A stretch of 64,000 nucleotides of DNA from Protula sp. h YS-2021 (taxonomy: Eukaryota > Annelida > Polychaeta > Sabellida > Serpulidae). Positions within the stretch are counted from its first letter, which is position 1, and each line of letters begins with the position of its first letter. Positions 1-9,289 of this stretch are shown one piece after another. A model generated the notes under the pieces. That model searched no databases. It saw nothing but the letters and a program-made list of their open reading frames with translations, and had not been told where the DNA came from. Location: NCBI GenBank assembly GCA_949752745.1, contig OX457034.1, positions 29,865,544 to 29,929,543 on the forward strand, given 5' to 3'. A program made the position numbers and the translations under genes.

Positions 1-173
1 CTTTGTAACCATATACATCCTTCATGTTACCAGTTACCAATACAAATATATGTAATGTAAGAAGCTACTAAATTTCAACTTACAATTTAGATGTTTTCAG
101 CATTTTATTTACAGTAGACTTTGTAAACCTAAATAATTAAAATGTACTTCTATTTCCAGCCGAGTGTGAGATG

Positions 174-358
174 TGAGAAATAATTCTGGGGTTACGGTAT
201 ATACCGCCAACAACTGGAAAAATAAAAATAAATCAAGGGGTAATGTCATTGAATGTGTGATTTGTTTTAAGAACTACAAAAAGATGTATGTATTCCATAG
301 GTAAAAATTGTAATTTATTTCTGCATACAAACAATATGTATTTGCACCAATTATCAAC
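174..358 (+). repeat. Internal degenerate duplication, copy A
   Basis: Copy A of an old duplication inside the unit. It aligns with 359-531 from the aaat/ttac/atatacc block through gtatgtat, ttatttctg, atacaa and the closing tatcaac. The frame shift between copies falls from 183 to 173 along the alignment, so roughly 10 bp of indels separate them. Identity is roughly two thirds by eye. Both copies lie in the part shared by L and S and recur at the same offset in every unit. The common ancestor of all units therefore already contained this dimer. Confidence 0.8.
195..206. repeat. 12-bp perfect palindrome CGGTATATACCG
   Basis: The sequence cggtatatacc followed by g reads the same on both strands. 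It lies at this offset in every unit, long and short. A two-fold symmetric site with CGG/CCG ends could bind a dimeric protein, but that is inference. One such palindrome in a unit this size is not improbable by chance. Confidence 0.7.
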
Positions 359-531
359 TCTAAAGAAATCAGGTATTACACATATACCACCGACAAAAAT
401 GAAAATCCTGTGACTTTCTCAGTGAATTTGTGATATGGTTCAAGAGTTAGAAAGGAATGTATGTATACCTTTAGTAAAATTTGAACTTTATTTCTGGATA
501 CAAGCAATCGGTAGCTGCAACAAGTATCAAC
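359..531 (+). repeat. Internal degenerate duplication, copy B
   Basis: Copy B aligns with 174-358. Shared blocks in order are aaatca/ttac/catatacc, gtgaatttgtgat, gaatgtatgtata, actttatttctggatacaa and tatcaac. About 15 bases after its end (agaaacaaatcacc) still resemble the start of copy B, which hints at a lost third monomer. The palindrome of copy A is not kept here. Confidence 0.8.
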
Positions 532-961
532 AGAAACAAATCACCAGAAAACATTGATGTAAAAATTCAAAGGTCCAGTACATAATACGGCATATCCTCG
601 TCTCGGACATTTGTCGTTGTCATGTATCTGCGCCGTATGTCGAATTATGCTGACACAGTTGACGCCCCACTCTAGCGCTATTACTCTTATATTTATGACT
701 TCCTTAAAATCTAAGCGGTTATTGTTGCAAGATCAAAGATTTCAATTTAGTTCGTTCGTTGCATAGACTGCACATCCTAGCTTTTATTTTAGTGTTAATG
801 CATGTTTAACTGGCCATTCGTTAACTGGTCAACCGTCAATGATGGATAATGGATTTACAGACATGTCTTGTTATATTTTCCATGTTGATCAAACCAACAC
901 AGGTTAAACAAGACCCAAACAGTCTGAGAAATCTGATAGATTCACAGCAGGTTATATACAA
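532..961. other. Shared AT-rich segment left of the S junction
   Basis: This stretch is present in all units and holds no gene. It contains the diagnostic site ggccaTtcg/ggccaGtcg (near 816-818), a near-direct repeat of ttaactgg around it, and a motif agttgacgcc...tagcg (657-677) that resembles one in the SINE body (1151-1169). Confidence 0.7.
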
Positions 962-999
962 TTCCAGTGACATTGAAAAATGGTGTGTAAAATTACTGA

Positions 1000-1325
1000 T
1001 AGAGAATTGAATTGGATAGAGCATTGGTTCGGTAAGCCGAAGGTCCCGAGTTCGACTCCAGCTCGGGGCGGCATGCAGGGAATTGACATTTGCTCAAATT
1101 GCCTTGGCTAAGCAAATACAGTAGATAAGATCACCTATGAAGGAATTTAAAGTTGACGCCCACTTAGCGTTTCAGCCATCCCTTAAAAAACATTTTAGAA
1201 AGAAGTTAGTTTGGGCATCGTCCAATGACTTTCTTTATTTGAGTTGCCAAAGTCAATAAAATTATTTATTTTTAAACGATCAAAAGTTTCAGGGAGTGAA
1301 CTCTGTAAAAAAAACAAAAAAAAAA
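1000..1325 (+). mobile_element. tRNA-related SINE-like element in L unit 1
   Basis: A tRNA-like head (about 1000-1073) is followed by a body of about 230 bp and an A-tail (1307-1325, A8-C-A10). The Pol III B-box is clear: agttcgactcc at 1049-1059 matches the consensus GGTTCGANTCC at 10 of 11 positions. The A-box region (tagagaattgaattgg) is degenerate. An anticodon-arm-like hairpin ttcgg-taag-ccgaa lies at 1028-1041, and cccgag/ctcggg can pair across the B-box. Head, body and A-tail are the SINE layout. I see no target-site duplication and cannot name the family. A decayed tRNA pseudogene is the alternative. Confidence 0.6.
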
Positions 1326-1591
1326 CATAGGTTTTGCCTGTAACACTTTGGTCCCTTTTTATTCTATATTGATATTGAATGTTTCAAGTCAAACCGTAAA
1401 CAAGAAGAAAAAAGTGTAAGCAACGCCTGTTTTGAAAGATTTACAATGCAGCAATAAATGTTGCAATCACTCACTTTTTCCCACACCACAATCCAATTCA
1501 GATGGGAAGGTATGTAGTTTATAAACAGGCTCGAGCATCCATACAGATAGTGCTGTGCAGGTTATGGCAGTAATACAGTTGGCTGAAAGTT

Positions 1592-1774
1592 GGCTCGGGA
1601 GTGCGAGGGCGTAAGCGTTCCGGTGTTCTTCGGGACCCGGTGGATCGAGCTGGAACTCGGCTGTAGAAAGGCGAAAGGCGGCGTAAAACCCGCCCGGTAT
1701 GCCGAAGCCCCGCCACTGACCAATGCACACTGTGGTTGATCATTGACGGTGGCTGGGGTGGCCGTATATACGTC
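1592..1774. other. CpG-rich stretch in the L-only segment
   Basis: About 180 bp with dense CpG (ggctcggg, gtgcgagggcgtaagcg, ttcgggacccgg, ggcgaaaggcggcg, cccgcccgg, gccgaagccccgcc) inside an otherwise AT-rich repeat. Equivalent copies lie near 4688-4870, 7786-7968, 21333-21515, 30783-30965, 33883-34065, 46126-46308 and 60974-61156; short units lack it. Overlapping minus-strand frames cross it (1467-1730, 87 codons, plus two others of 74 and 84). Three overlapping frames are expected where GC is high, and none looks like a known protein. It could be a captured gene fragment, a promoter-like island or another mobile-element fragment. I do not recognise it. Confidence 0.55.
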
Positions 1775-1823
1775 AGGCTTCTGGCAGCAAGCCATAATAT
1801 ATATCCTGCACTGCACGCTTCAC

Positions 1824-1841
1824 TTTTTGTTTTTTTTTTTT
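1824..1841 (+). repeat. T-run (T5-G-T12) in the L-only segment
   Basis: A T-rich tract follows the CpG-rich stretch and varies in length among long units. In unit 27 it is interrupted (cactCtttg). On the plus strand runs of four or more T can end Pol III transcription; on the minus strand it reads as an A-tract. Neither role is shown. Confidence 0.6.
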
Positions 1842-1933
1842 ACCTTTGATTATGTTTTATTTTATCCAAGAGGTAGGTTATTGTTTCTACTTCATACAAA
1901 ACTTATGCAAGATTTAATCATATTTTATTGCTG

Positions 1934-1943
1934 GTGCATGCAC
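1934..1943. repeat. 10-bp palindrome GTGCATGCAC
   Basis: Perfect palindrome in the L-only segment, repeated in every complete long unit. Ten-bp palindromes are common by chance, so no function is claimed. Confidence 0.5.
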
Positions 1944-2041
1944 ATAGAAGGCTCTAGAATATGCACAACAGTATTCCACACTCCTCTAGTATCGCTTGTT
2001 CAATGCTCTTTCAATCCAACTGGACAATCAAAAGCTGTGCG

Positions 2042-2079
2042 TCTCACACTTCTTGATCTCTCTCACACTGCTTGATCTC
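2042..2079 (+). repeat. 19-bp tandem duplication
   Basis: Two adjacent 19-bp copies, tctcacacttcttgatctc and tctcacactgcttgatctc, differ at one base. The pair is present in every complete long unit, so the duplication predates their amplification. Confidence 0.85.
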
Positions 2080-2750
2080 TTCAATCATGGCATTCTACCT
2101 ACGTCAGTTGCAGAGTTACTTCGGGATTGAAGGCACAGAGTACGATCGTTGTACCTTACTAAGATCGAGGATGTATATTCAGACACCGTAATATCATACT
2201 GAATTTTACTTCAGGTTTTAAACAAATATTAAGTAGTCTTAAAACTGTTTGATTTTACATACACCGTTTATAAGAGAATGACATTGAAGCATTAACTTTG
2301 GCCATTTTTTCTATCTTAAACCATTTCAAAGAGAATAAAATACTCAGACAAAAGTACAGATGCTCAATAATCTTTCAGATCAAGGCAGATCGATGAACTT
2401 TCTAAAATACATAAACCTATTTTATTGCTAAACATTAAAATATCTGCAATAAAGAAAATTTTAATGGTTATAAAAGTAAGATTGTAATGTGTGGATAAGT
2501 TTGTACAGTGTAGCTAAAGTGAAAAGGTGGTAGTAGAATTTGCAAAGTGGGGATACCTGCTTGACCTCTTCCGAGGATCATAATTTTAAAACTGATCTAT
2601 GTGAAAATAAAAGAAGAAAGTTAATTTTCCTTGGAAAATAATAAAAAGTCAAATATATTGTACTTGCGATTGAAGAAAAATGGGCACGGTTGGGGAGAGG
2701 AAGAGCAAAGGAAGACGGATGTATGTAAATGTCTTGAGTAATAATGTGAA
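2080..2750. other. L-only AT-rich 3' segment
   Basis: No gene, RNA or recognisable element is visible. The part equivalent to 2199-2379 is dispensable, since unit 12 lacks it. The segment contains the six-versus-seven T marker in ccattttttc that separates two L subfamilies. Confidence 0.7.
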
Positions 2751-2986
2751 ATAGTGAAAGTGGTTAATTTGGTGGATAGGTTAAATTTTGAAAGTGGAAT
2801 ATCTTTAAAAATATTGGTGATAGAGAGACGGGGATTTGACGAGGTGATATGGCGAATATGAATTATGTATGATCCAGTAGTGTTTTTAGGCCATTCTGAG
2901 CCCTTTAAATTGCACTTTTACAAAGGCAAAGTTTTCTACAGGCGAGTGTTAAATGAATGGTTTTAAGAACAGCGAGATAGTTTTTT

Positions 2987-3007
2987 TATAAATAGATTTG
3001 TCTATTT
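2987..3007 (+). promoter_or_regulatory. TATA-like motif overlapping a small hairpin
   Basis: The motif tataaatag (2987-2995) follows a T-run, and aaatagA-tttg-tctattt (2990-3007) forms a perfect 7-bp stem with a 4-base loop. It lies in the shared part and recurs in every complete unit. In AT-rich satellite such motifs arise often by chance, so a promoter role is only a possibility. Confidence 0.2.
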
Positions 3008-3095
3008 CTTAGTGATTGGATGAATGATCAGATCAGTCCTGAAAAAAACTTCACAATAACTATGTAACTGTTTGATATATTTTTTTAAAGTAAAC

Positions 3096-6000
3096 CTTTG
3101 TAACCATATACATCCTTCATGTTACCAGTTACCAATACAAATATATGTAATGTAAGAAGCTACTAAATTTCAACTTACAATTTAGATGTTTTCAGCATTT
3201 TATTTACAGTAGACTTTGTAAACCTAAATAATTAAAATGTACTTCTATTTCCAGCCGAGTGTGAGATGTGAGAAATAATTCTGGGGTTACGGTATATACC
3301 GCCAACAACTGGAAAAATAAAAATAAATCAAGGGGTAATGTCATTGAATGTGTGATTTGTTTTAAGAACTACAAAAAGATGTATGTATTCCATAGGTAAA
3401 AATTGTAATTTATTTCTGCATACAAACAATATGTATTTGCACCAATTATCAACTCTAAAGAAATCAGGTATTACACATATACCACCGACAAAAATGAAAA
3501 TCCTGTGACTTTCTCAGTGAATTTGTGATATGGTTCAAGAGTTAGAAAGGAATGTATGTATACCTTTAGTAAAATTTGAACTTTATTTCTGGATACAAGC
3601 AATCGGTAGCTGCAACAAGTATCAACAGAAACAAATCACCAGAAAACATTGATGTAAAAATTCAAAGGTCCAGTACAAAATACGGCATATCATCGTCTCG
3701 GACATTTGTCGTTGTCATGTATCTGCGCCGTATGTCGAATTATGCTGACACAGTTGACGCCCCACTCTAGCGCTATTACTCTTATATTTATGACTTCCTT
3801 AAAATCTAAGCGGTTATTGTTGCAAGATCAAAGATTTCAATTTAGTTCGTTCGTTGCATAGACTGCACATCCTAGCTTTTATTTTAGTGTTAATGCATGT
3901 TTAACTGGCCATTCGTTAACTGGTCAACCGTCAATGATGGATAATGGATTTACAGACATGTCTTGTTATATTTTCCATGTTGATCAAACCAACACAGGTT
4001 AAACAAGACCCAAACAGTCTGAGAAATCTGATAGATTCACAGCAGGTTATATACAATTCCAGTGACATTGAAAAATGGTGTGTAAAATTACTGATAGAGA
4101 ATTGAATTGGATAGAGCATTGGTTCGGTAAGCCGAAGGTCCCGAGTTCGACTCCAGCTCGGGGCGGCATGCAGGGAATTGACATTTGCTCAAATTGCCTT
4201 GGCTAAGCAAATACAGTAGATAAGATCACCTATGAAGGAATTTAAAGTTGACGCCCACTTAGCGTTTCAGCCATCCCTTAAAAAACATTTTAGAAAGAAG
4301 TTAGTTTGGGCATCGTCCAATGACTTTCTTTATTTGAGTTGCCAAGGTCAATAAAATTATTTATTTTTAAACGATCAAAAGTTTCAGGGAGTGAACTCTG
4401 TGAAAAAAAACAAAAAAAAAACATAGGTTTTGCCTGTAACACTTTGGTCCCTTTTTATTCTATATTGATATTGAATGTTTCAAGTCAAACCGTAAACAAG
4501 AAGAAAAAAGTGTAAGCAACGCCTGTTTTGAAAGATTTACAATGCAGCAATAAATGTTGCAATCACTCACTTTTTCCCACACCACAATCCAATTCAGATG
4601 GGAAGGTATGTAGTTTATAAACAGGCTCGAGCATCCATACAGATAGTGCTGTGCAGGTTATGGCAGTAATACAGTTGGCTGAAAGTTGGCTCGGGAGTGC
4701 GAGGGCGTAAGCGTTCCGGTGTTCTTCGGGACCCGGTGGATCGAGCTGGAACTCGGCTGTAGAAAGGCGAAAGGCGGCGTAAAACCCGCCCGGTATGCCG
4801 AAGCCCCGCCACTGACCAATGCACACTGTGGTTGATCATTGACGGTGGCTGGGGTGGCCGTATATACGTCAGGCTTCTGGCAGCAAGCCATAATATATAT
4901 CCTGCACTGCACGCTTCACTTTTTGTTTTTTTTTTTACCTTTGATTATGTTTTATTTTATCCAAGAGGTAGGTTATTGTTTCTACTTCATACAAAACTTA
5001 TGCAAGATTTAATCATATTTTATTGCTGGTGCATGCACATAGAAGGCTCTAGAATATGCACAACAGTATTCCACACTCCTCTAGTATCGCTTGTTCAATG
5101 CTCTTTCAATCCAACTGGACAATCAAAAGCTGTGCGTCTCACACTTCTTGATCTCTCTCACACTGCTTGATCTCTTCAATCATGGCATTCTACCTACGTC
5201 AGTTGCAGAGTTACTTCGGGATTGAAGGCACAGAGTACGATCGTTGTACCTTACTAAGATCGAGGATGTATATTCAGACACCGTAATATCATACTGAATT
5301 TTACTTCAGGTTTTAAACAAATATTAAGTAGTCTTAAAACTGTTTGATTTTACATACACCGTTTATAAGAGAATGACATTGAAGCATTAACTTTGGCCAT
5401 TTTTTCTATCTTAAACCATTTCAAAGAGAATAAAATACTCAGACAAAAGTACAGATGCTCAATAATCTTTCAGATCAAGGCAGATCGATGAACTTTCTAA
5501 AATACATAAACCTATTTTATTGCTAAACATTAAAATATCTGCAATAAAGAAAATTTTAATGGTTATAAAAGTAAGATTGTAATGTGTGGATAAGTTTGTA
5601 CAGTGTAGCTAAAGTGAAAAGGTGGTAGTAGAATTTGCAAAGTGGGGATACCTGCTTGACCTCTTCCGAGGATCATAATTTTAAAACTGATCTATGTGAA
5701 AATAAAAGAAGAAAGTTAATTTTCCTTGGAAAATAATAAAAAGTCAAATATATTGTACTTGCGATTGAAGAAAAATGGGCACGGTTGGGGAGAGGAAGAG
5801 CAAAGGAAGACGGATGTATGTAAATGTCTTGAGTAATAATGTGAAATAGTGAAAGTGGTTAATTTGGTGGATAGGTTAAATTTTGAAAGTGGAATATCTT
5901 TAAAAATATTGGTGATAGAGAGACGGGGATTTGACGAGGTGATATGGCGAATATGAATTATGTATGATCCAGTAGTGTTTTTAGGCCATTCTGAGCCCTT

Positions 6001-6190
6001 TAAATTGCACTTTTACAAAGGCAAAGTTTTCTACAGGCGAGTGTTAAATGAATGGTTTTAAGAACAGCGAGATAGTTTTTTTATAAATAGATTTGTCTAT
6101 TTCTTAGTGATTGGATGAATGATCAGATCAGTCCTGAAAAAAACTTCACAATAACTATGTAACTGTTTGATATATTTTTTTAAAGTAAAC
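3096..6190 (+). repeat. L unit 2 (3,095 bp)
   Basis: This complete long unit is nearly identical to unit 1. Private changes include T to A at 3678 and C to A at 3692; the first removes a TAA and opens a meaningless 64-codon frame (3576-3770). It also has gccaaGgtca in the SINE body and ctgtGaaaa at the start of the A-tail. It shares the ggccaTtcg allele with units 1 and 3. Confidence 0.95.
4095..4421 (+). mobile_element. SINE-like element in L unit 2
   Basis: Copy of the element carried along by array amplification, not a separate insertion: flanks are identical to those in unit 1. The tail starts with G (tgaaaaaaaac) and then has a second A-run; the body has gccaaGgtca. The B-box is intact. 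Confidence 0.6.
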
Positions 6191-9100
6191 CTTTGTAACC
6201 ATATACATCCTTCATGTTACCAGTTACCAATACAAATATATGTAATGTAAGAAGCTACTAAATTTCAACTTACAATTTAGATGTTTTCAGCATTTTATTT
6301 ACAGTAGACTTTGTAAACCTAAATAATTAAAATGTACTTCTATTTCCAGCCGAGTGTGAGATGTGAGAAATAATTCTGGGGTTACGGTATATACCGCCAA
6401 CAACTGGAAAAATAAAAATAAATCAAGGGGTAATGTCATTGAATGTGTGATTTGTTTTAAGAACTACAAAAAGATGTATGTATTCCATAGGTAAAAATTG
6501 TAATTTATTTCTGCATACAAACAATATGTATTTGCACCAATTATCAACTCTAAAGAAATCAGGTATTACACATATACCACCGACAAAAATGAAAATCCTG
6601 TGACTTTCTCAGTGAATTTGTGATATGGTTCAAGAGTTAGAAAGGAATGTATGTATACCTTTAGTAAAATTTGAACTTTATTTCTGGATACAAGCAATCG
6701 GTAGCTGCAACAAGTATCAACAGAAACAAATCACCAGAAAACATTGATGTAAAAATTCAAAGGTCCAGTACATAATACGGCATATCCTCGTCTCGGACAT
6801 TTGTCGTTGTCATGTATCTGCGCCGTATGTCGAATTATGCTGACACAGTTGACGCCCCACTCTAGCGCTATTACTCTTATATTTATGACTTCCTTAAAAT
6901 CTAAGCGGTTATTGTTGCAAGATCAAAGATTTCAATTTAGTTCGTTCGTTGCATAGACTGCACATCCTAGCTTTTATTTTAGTGTTAATGCATGTTTAAC
7001 TGGCCATTCGTTAACTGGTCAACCGTCAATGATGGATAATGGATTTACAGACATGTCTTGTTATATTTTCCATGTTGATCAAACCAACACAGGTTAAACA
7101 AGACCCAAACAGTCTGAGAAATCTGATAGATTCACAGCAGGTTATATACAATTCCAGTGACATTGAAAAATGGTGTGTAAAATTACTGATAGAGAATTGA
7201 ATTGGATAGAGCATTGGTTCGGTAAGCCGAAGGTCCCGAGTTCGACTCCAGCTCGGGGCGGCATGCAGGGAATTGACATTTGCTCAAATTGCCTTGGCTA
7301 AGCAAATACAGTAGATAAGATCACCTATGAAGGAATTTAAAGTTGACGCCCACTTAGCGTTTCAGCCATCCCTTAAAAAACATTTTAGAAAGAAGTTAGT
7401 TTGGGCATCGTCCAATGACTTTCTTTATTTGAGTTGCCAAAGTCAATAAAATTATTTATTTTTAAACGATCAAAAGTTTCAGGGAGTGAACTCTGTAAAA
7501 AAAAAAAAAAAAAAAAAAACATAGGTTTTGCCTGTAACACTTTGGTCCCTTTTTATTCTATATTGATATTGAATGTTTCAAGTCAAACCGTAAACAAGAA
7601 GAAAAAAGTGTAAGCAACGCCTGTTTTGAAAGATTTACAATGCAGCAATAAATGTTGCAATCACTCACTTTTTCCCACACCACAATCCAATTCAGATGGG
7701 AAGGTATGTAGTTTATAAACAGGCTCGAGCATCCATACAGATAGTGCTGTGCAGGTTATGGCAGTAATACAGTTGGCTGAAAGTTGGCTCGGGAGTGCGA
7801 GGGCGTAAGCGTTCCGGTGTTCTTCGGGACCCGGTGGATCGAGCTGGAACTCGGCTGTAGAAAGGCGAAAGGCGGCGTAAAACCCGCCCGGTATGCCGAA
7901 GCCCCGCCACTGACCAATGCACACTGTGGTTGATCATTGACGGTGGCTGGGGTGGCCGTATATACGTCAGGCTTCTGGCAGCAAGCCATAATATATATCC
8001 TGCACTGCACGCTTCACTTTTTGTTTTTTTTTTTTACCTTTGATTATGTTTTATTTTATCCAAGAGGTAGGTTATTGTTTCTACTTCATACAAAACTTAT
8101 GCAAGATTTAATCATATTTTATTGCTGGTGCATGCACATAGAAGGCTCTAGAATATGCACAACAGTATTCCACACTCCTCTAGTATCGCTTGTTCAATGC
8201 TCTTTCAATCCAACTGGACAATCAAAAGCTGTGCGTCTCACACTTCTTGATCTCTCTCACACTGCTTGATCTCTTCAATCATGGCATTCTACCTACGTCA
8301 GTTGCAGAGTTACTTCGGGATTGAAGGCACAGAGTACGATCGTTGTACCTTACTAAGATCGAGGATGTATATTCAGACACCGTAATATCATACTGAATTT
8401 TACTTCAGGTTTTAAACAAATATTAAGTAGTCTTAAAACTGTTTGATTTTACATACACCGTTTATAAGAGAATGACATTGAAGCATTAACTTTGGCCATT
8501 TTTTCTATCTTAAACCATTTCAAAGAGAATAAAATACTCAGACAAAAGTACAGATGCTCAATAATCTTTCAGATCAAGGCAGATCGATGAACTTTCTAAA
8601 ATACATAAACCTATTTTATTGCTAAACATTAAAATATCTGCAATAAAGAAAATTTTAATGGTTATAAAAGTAAGATTGTAATGTGTGGATAAGTTTGTAC
8701 AGTGTAGCTAAAGTGAAAAGGTGGTAGTAGAATTTGCAAAGTGGGGATACCTGCTTGACCTCTTCCGAGGATCATAATTTTAAAACTGATCTATGTGAAA
8801 ATAAAAGAAGAAAGTTAATTTTCCTTGGAAAATAATAAAAAGTCAAATATATTGTACTTGCGATTGAAGAAAAATGGGCACGGTTGGGGAGAGGAAGAGC
8901 AAAGGAAGACGGATGTATGTAAATGTCTTGAGTAATAATGTGAAATAGTGAAAGTGGTTAATTTGGTGGATAGGTTAAATTTTGAAAGTGGAATATCTTT
9001 AAAAATATTGGTGATAGAGAGACGGGGATTTGACGAGGTGATATGGCGAATATGAATTATGTATGATCCAGTAGTGTTTTTAGGCCATTCTGAGCCCTTT

Positions 9101-9289
9101 AAATTGCACTTTTACAAAGGCAAAGTTTTCTACAGGCGAGTGTTAAATGAATGGTTTTAAGAACAGCGAGATAGTTTTTTTATAAATAGATTTGTCTATT
9201 TCTTAGTGATTGGATGAATGATCAGATCAGTCCTGAAAAAAACTTCACAATAACTATGTAACTGTTTGATATATTTTTTTAAAGTAAAC
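6191..9289 (+). repeat. L unit 3 (3,099 bp)
   Basis: This is the last of three consecutive long units at the left of the window. It has the same ggccaTtcg and gtGtaagc alleles as units 1 and 2. Its A-tail is an uninterrupted run of about 23 A, longer than the C-interrupted tails of units 1 and 2, which accounts for the extra length. Confidence 0.95.
7190..7519 (+). mobile_element. SINE-like element in L unit 3
   Basis: Amplified copy with an intact B-box and an uninterrupted A-tail of about 23 (7497-7519). Confidence 0.6.

Larger units (their letters stand above)
1..3095 (+). repeat. L unit 1 (reference long unit, 3,095 bp)
   Basis: This complete long unit is used here as the coordinate reference. 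Positions 1-961 and 2751-3095 are also present in short units; 962-2750 is L-only. In order it holds the internal duplication (174-531), a shared AT-rich segment (532-961), a SINE-like element (about 1000-1325), a CpG-rich stretch (about 1592-1774), a T-run (1824-1841), a 19-bp tandem duplication (2042-2079) and an AT-rich 3' part. It carries the T allele in ggccaTtcg, gtGtaagc, and six T in ccattttttc. Its A-tail is A8-C-A10. Confidence 0.95.

Noticed and set aside
741..765. CENP-B-box-like motif around agttcgttcgttgc
   Set aside because: It has ttcgtt but lacks the A and CGGG parts of the known box, so there is no support for a centromere call.
836..1024. Minus-strand 62-codon frame present in all long units
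   Set aside because: It crosses the L/S joint, is lost in all short units and has no recognisable domain.
1000..1073. Functional tRNA gene
   Set aside because: The B-box is good, but the D-arm and A-box are degenerate, the canonical 5-bp T-stem does not form, base 33 is not T in the best fold, and an A-tailed body follows. It is a SINE head or pseudogene.
1467..1816. Minus-strand open frames of 74-87 codons across the CpG-rich stretch, repeated in each long unit
   Set aside because: They overlap one another in different frames, match no family I know and recur only because the unit recurs. GC-rich sequence has fewer stops. Identity between copies reflects array homogenisation, not protein constraint.
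1743..2075. Plus-strand frame of about 110 codons with a hydrophobic start
   Set aside because: The hydrophobic stretch is just the T-run read as Phe codons, and its start shifts between units as the T count changes. No coding signature.
962..2750. The L-only segment as a DNA transposon inserted in the short unit
   Set aside because: Its ends have no terminal inverted repeats and at most a 2-bp AA duplication, and no transposase frame is present. Deletion fits better.
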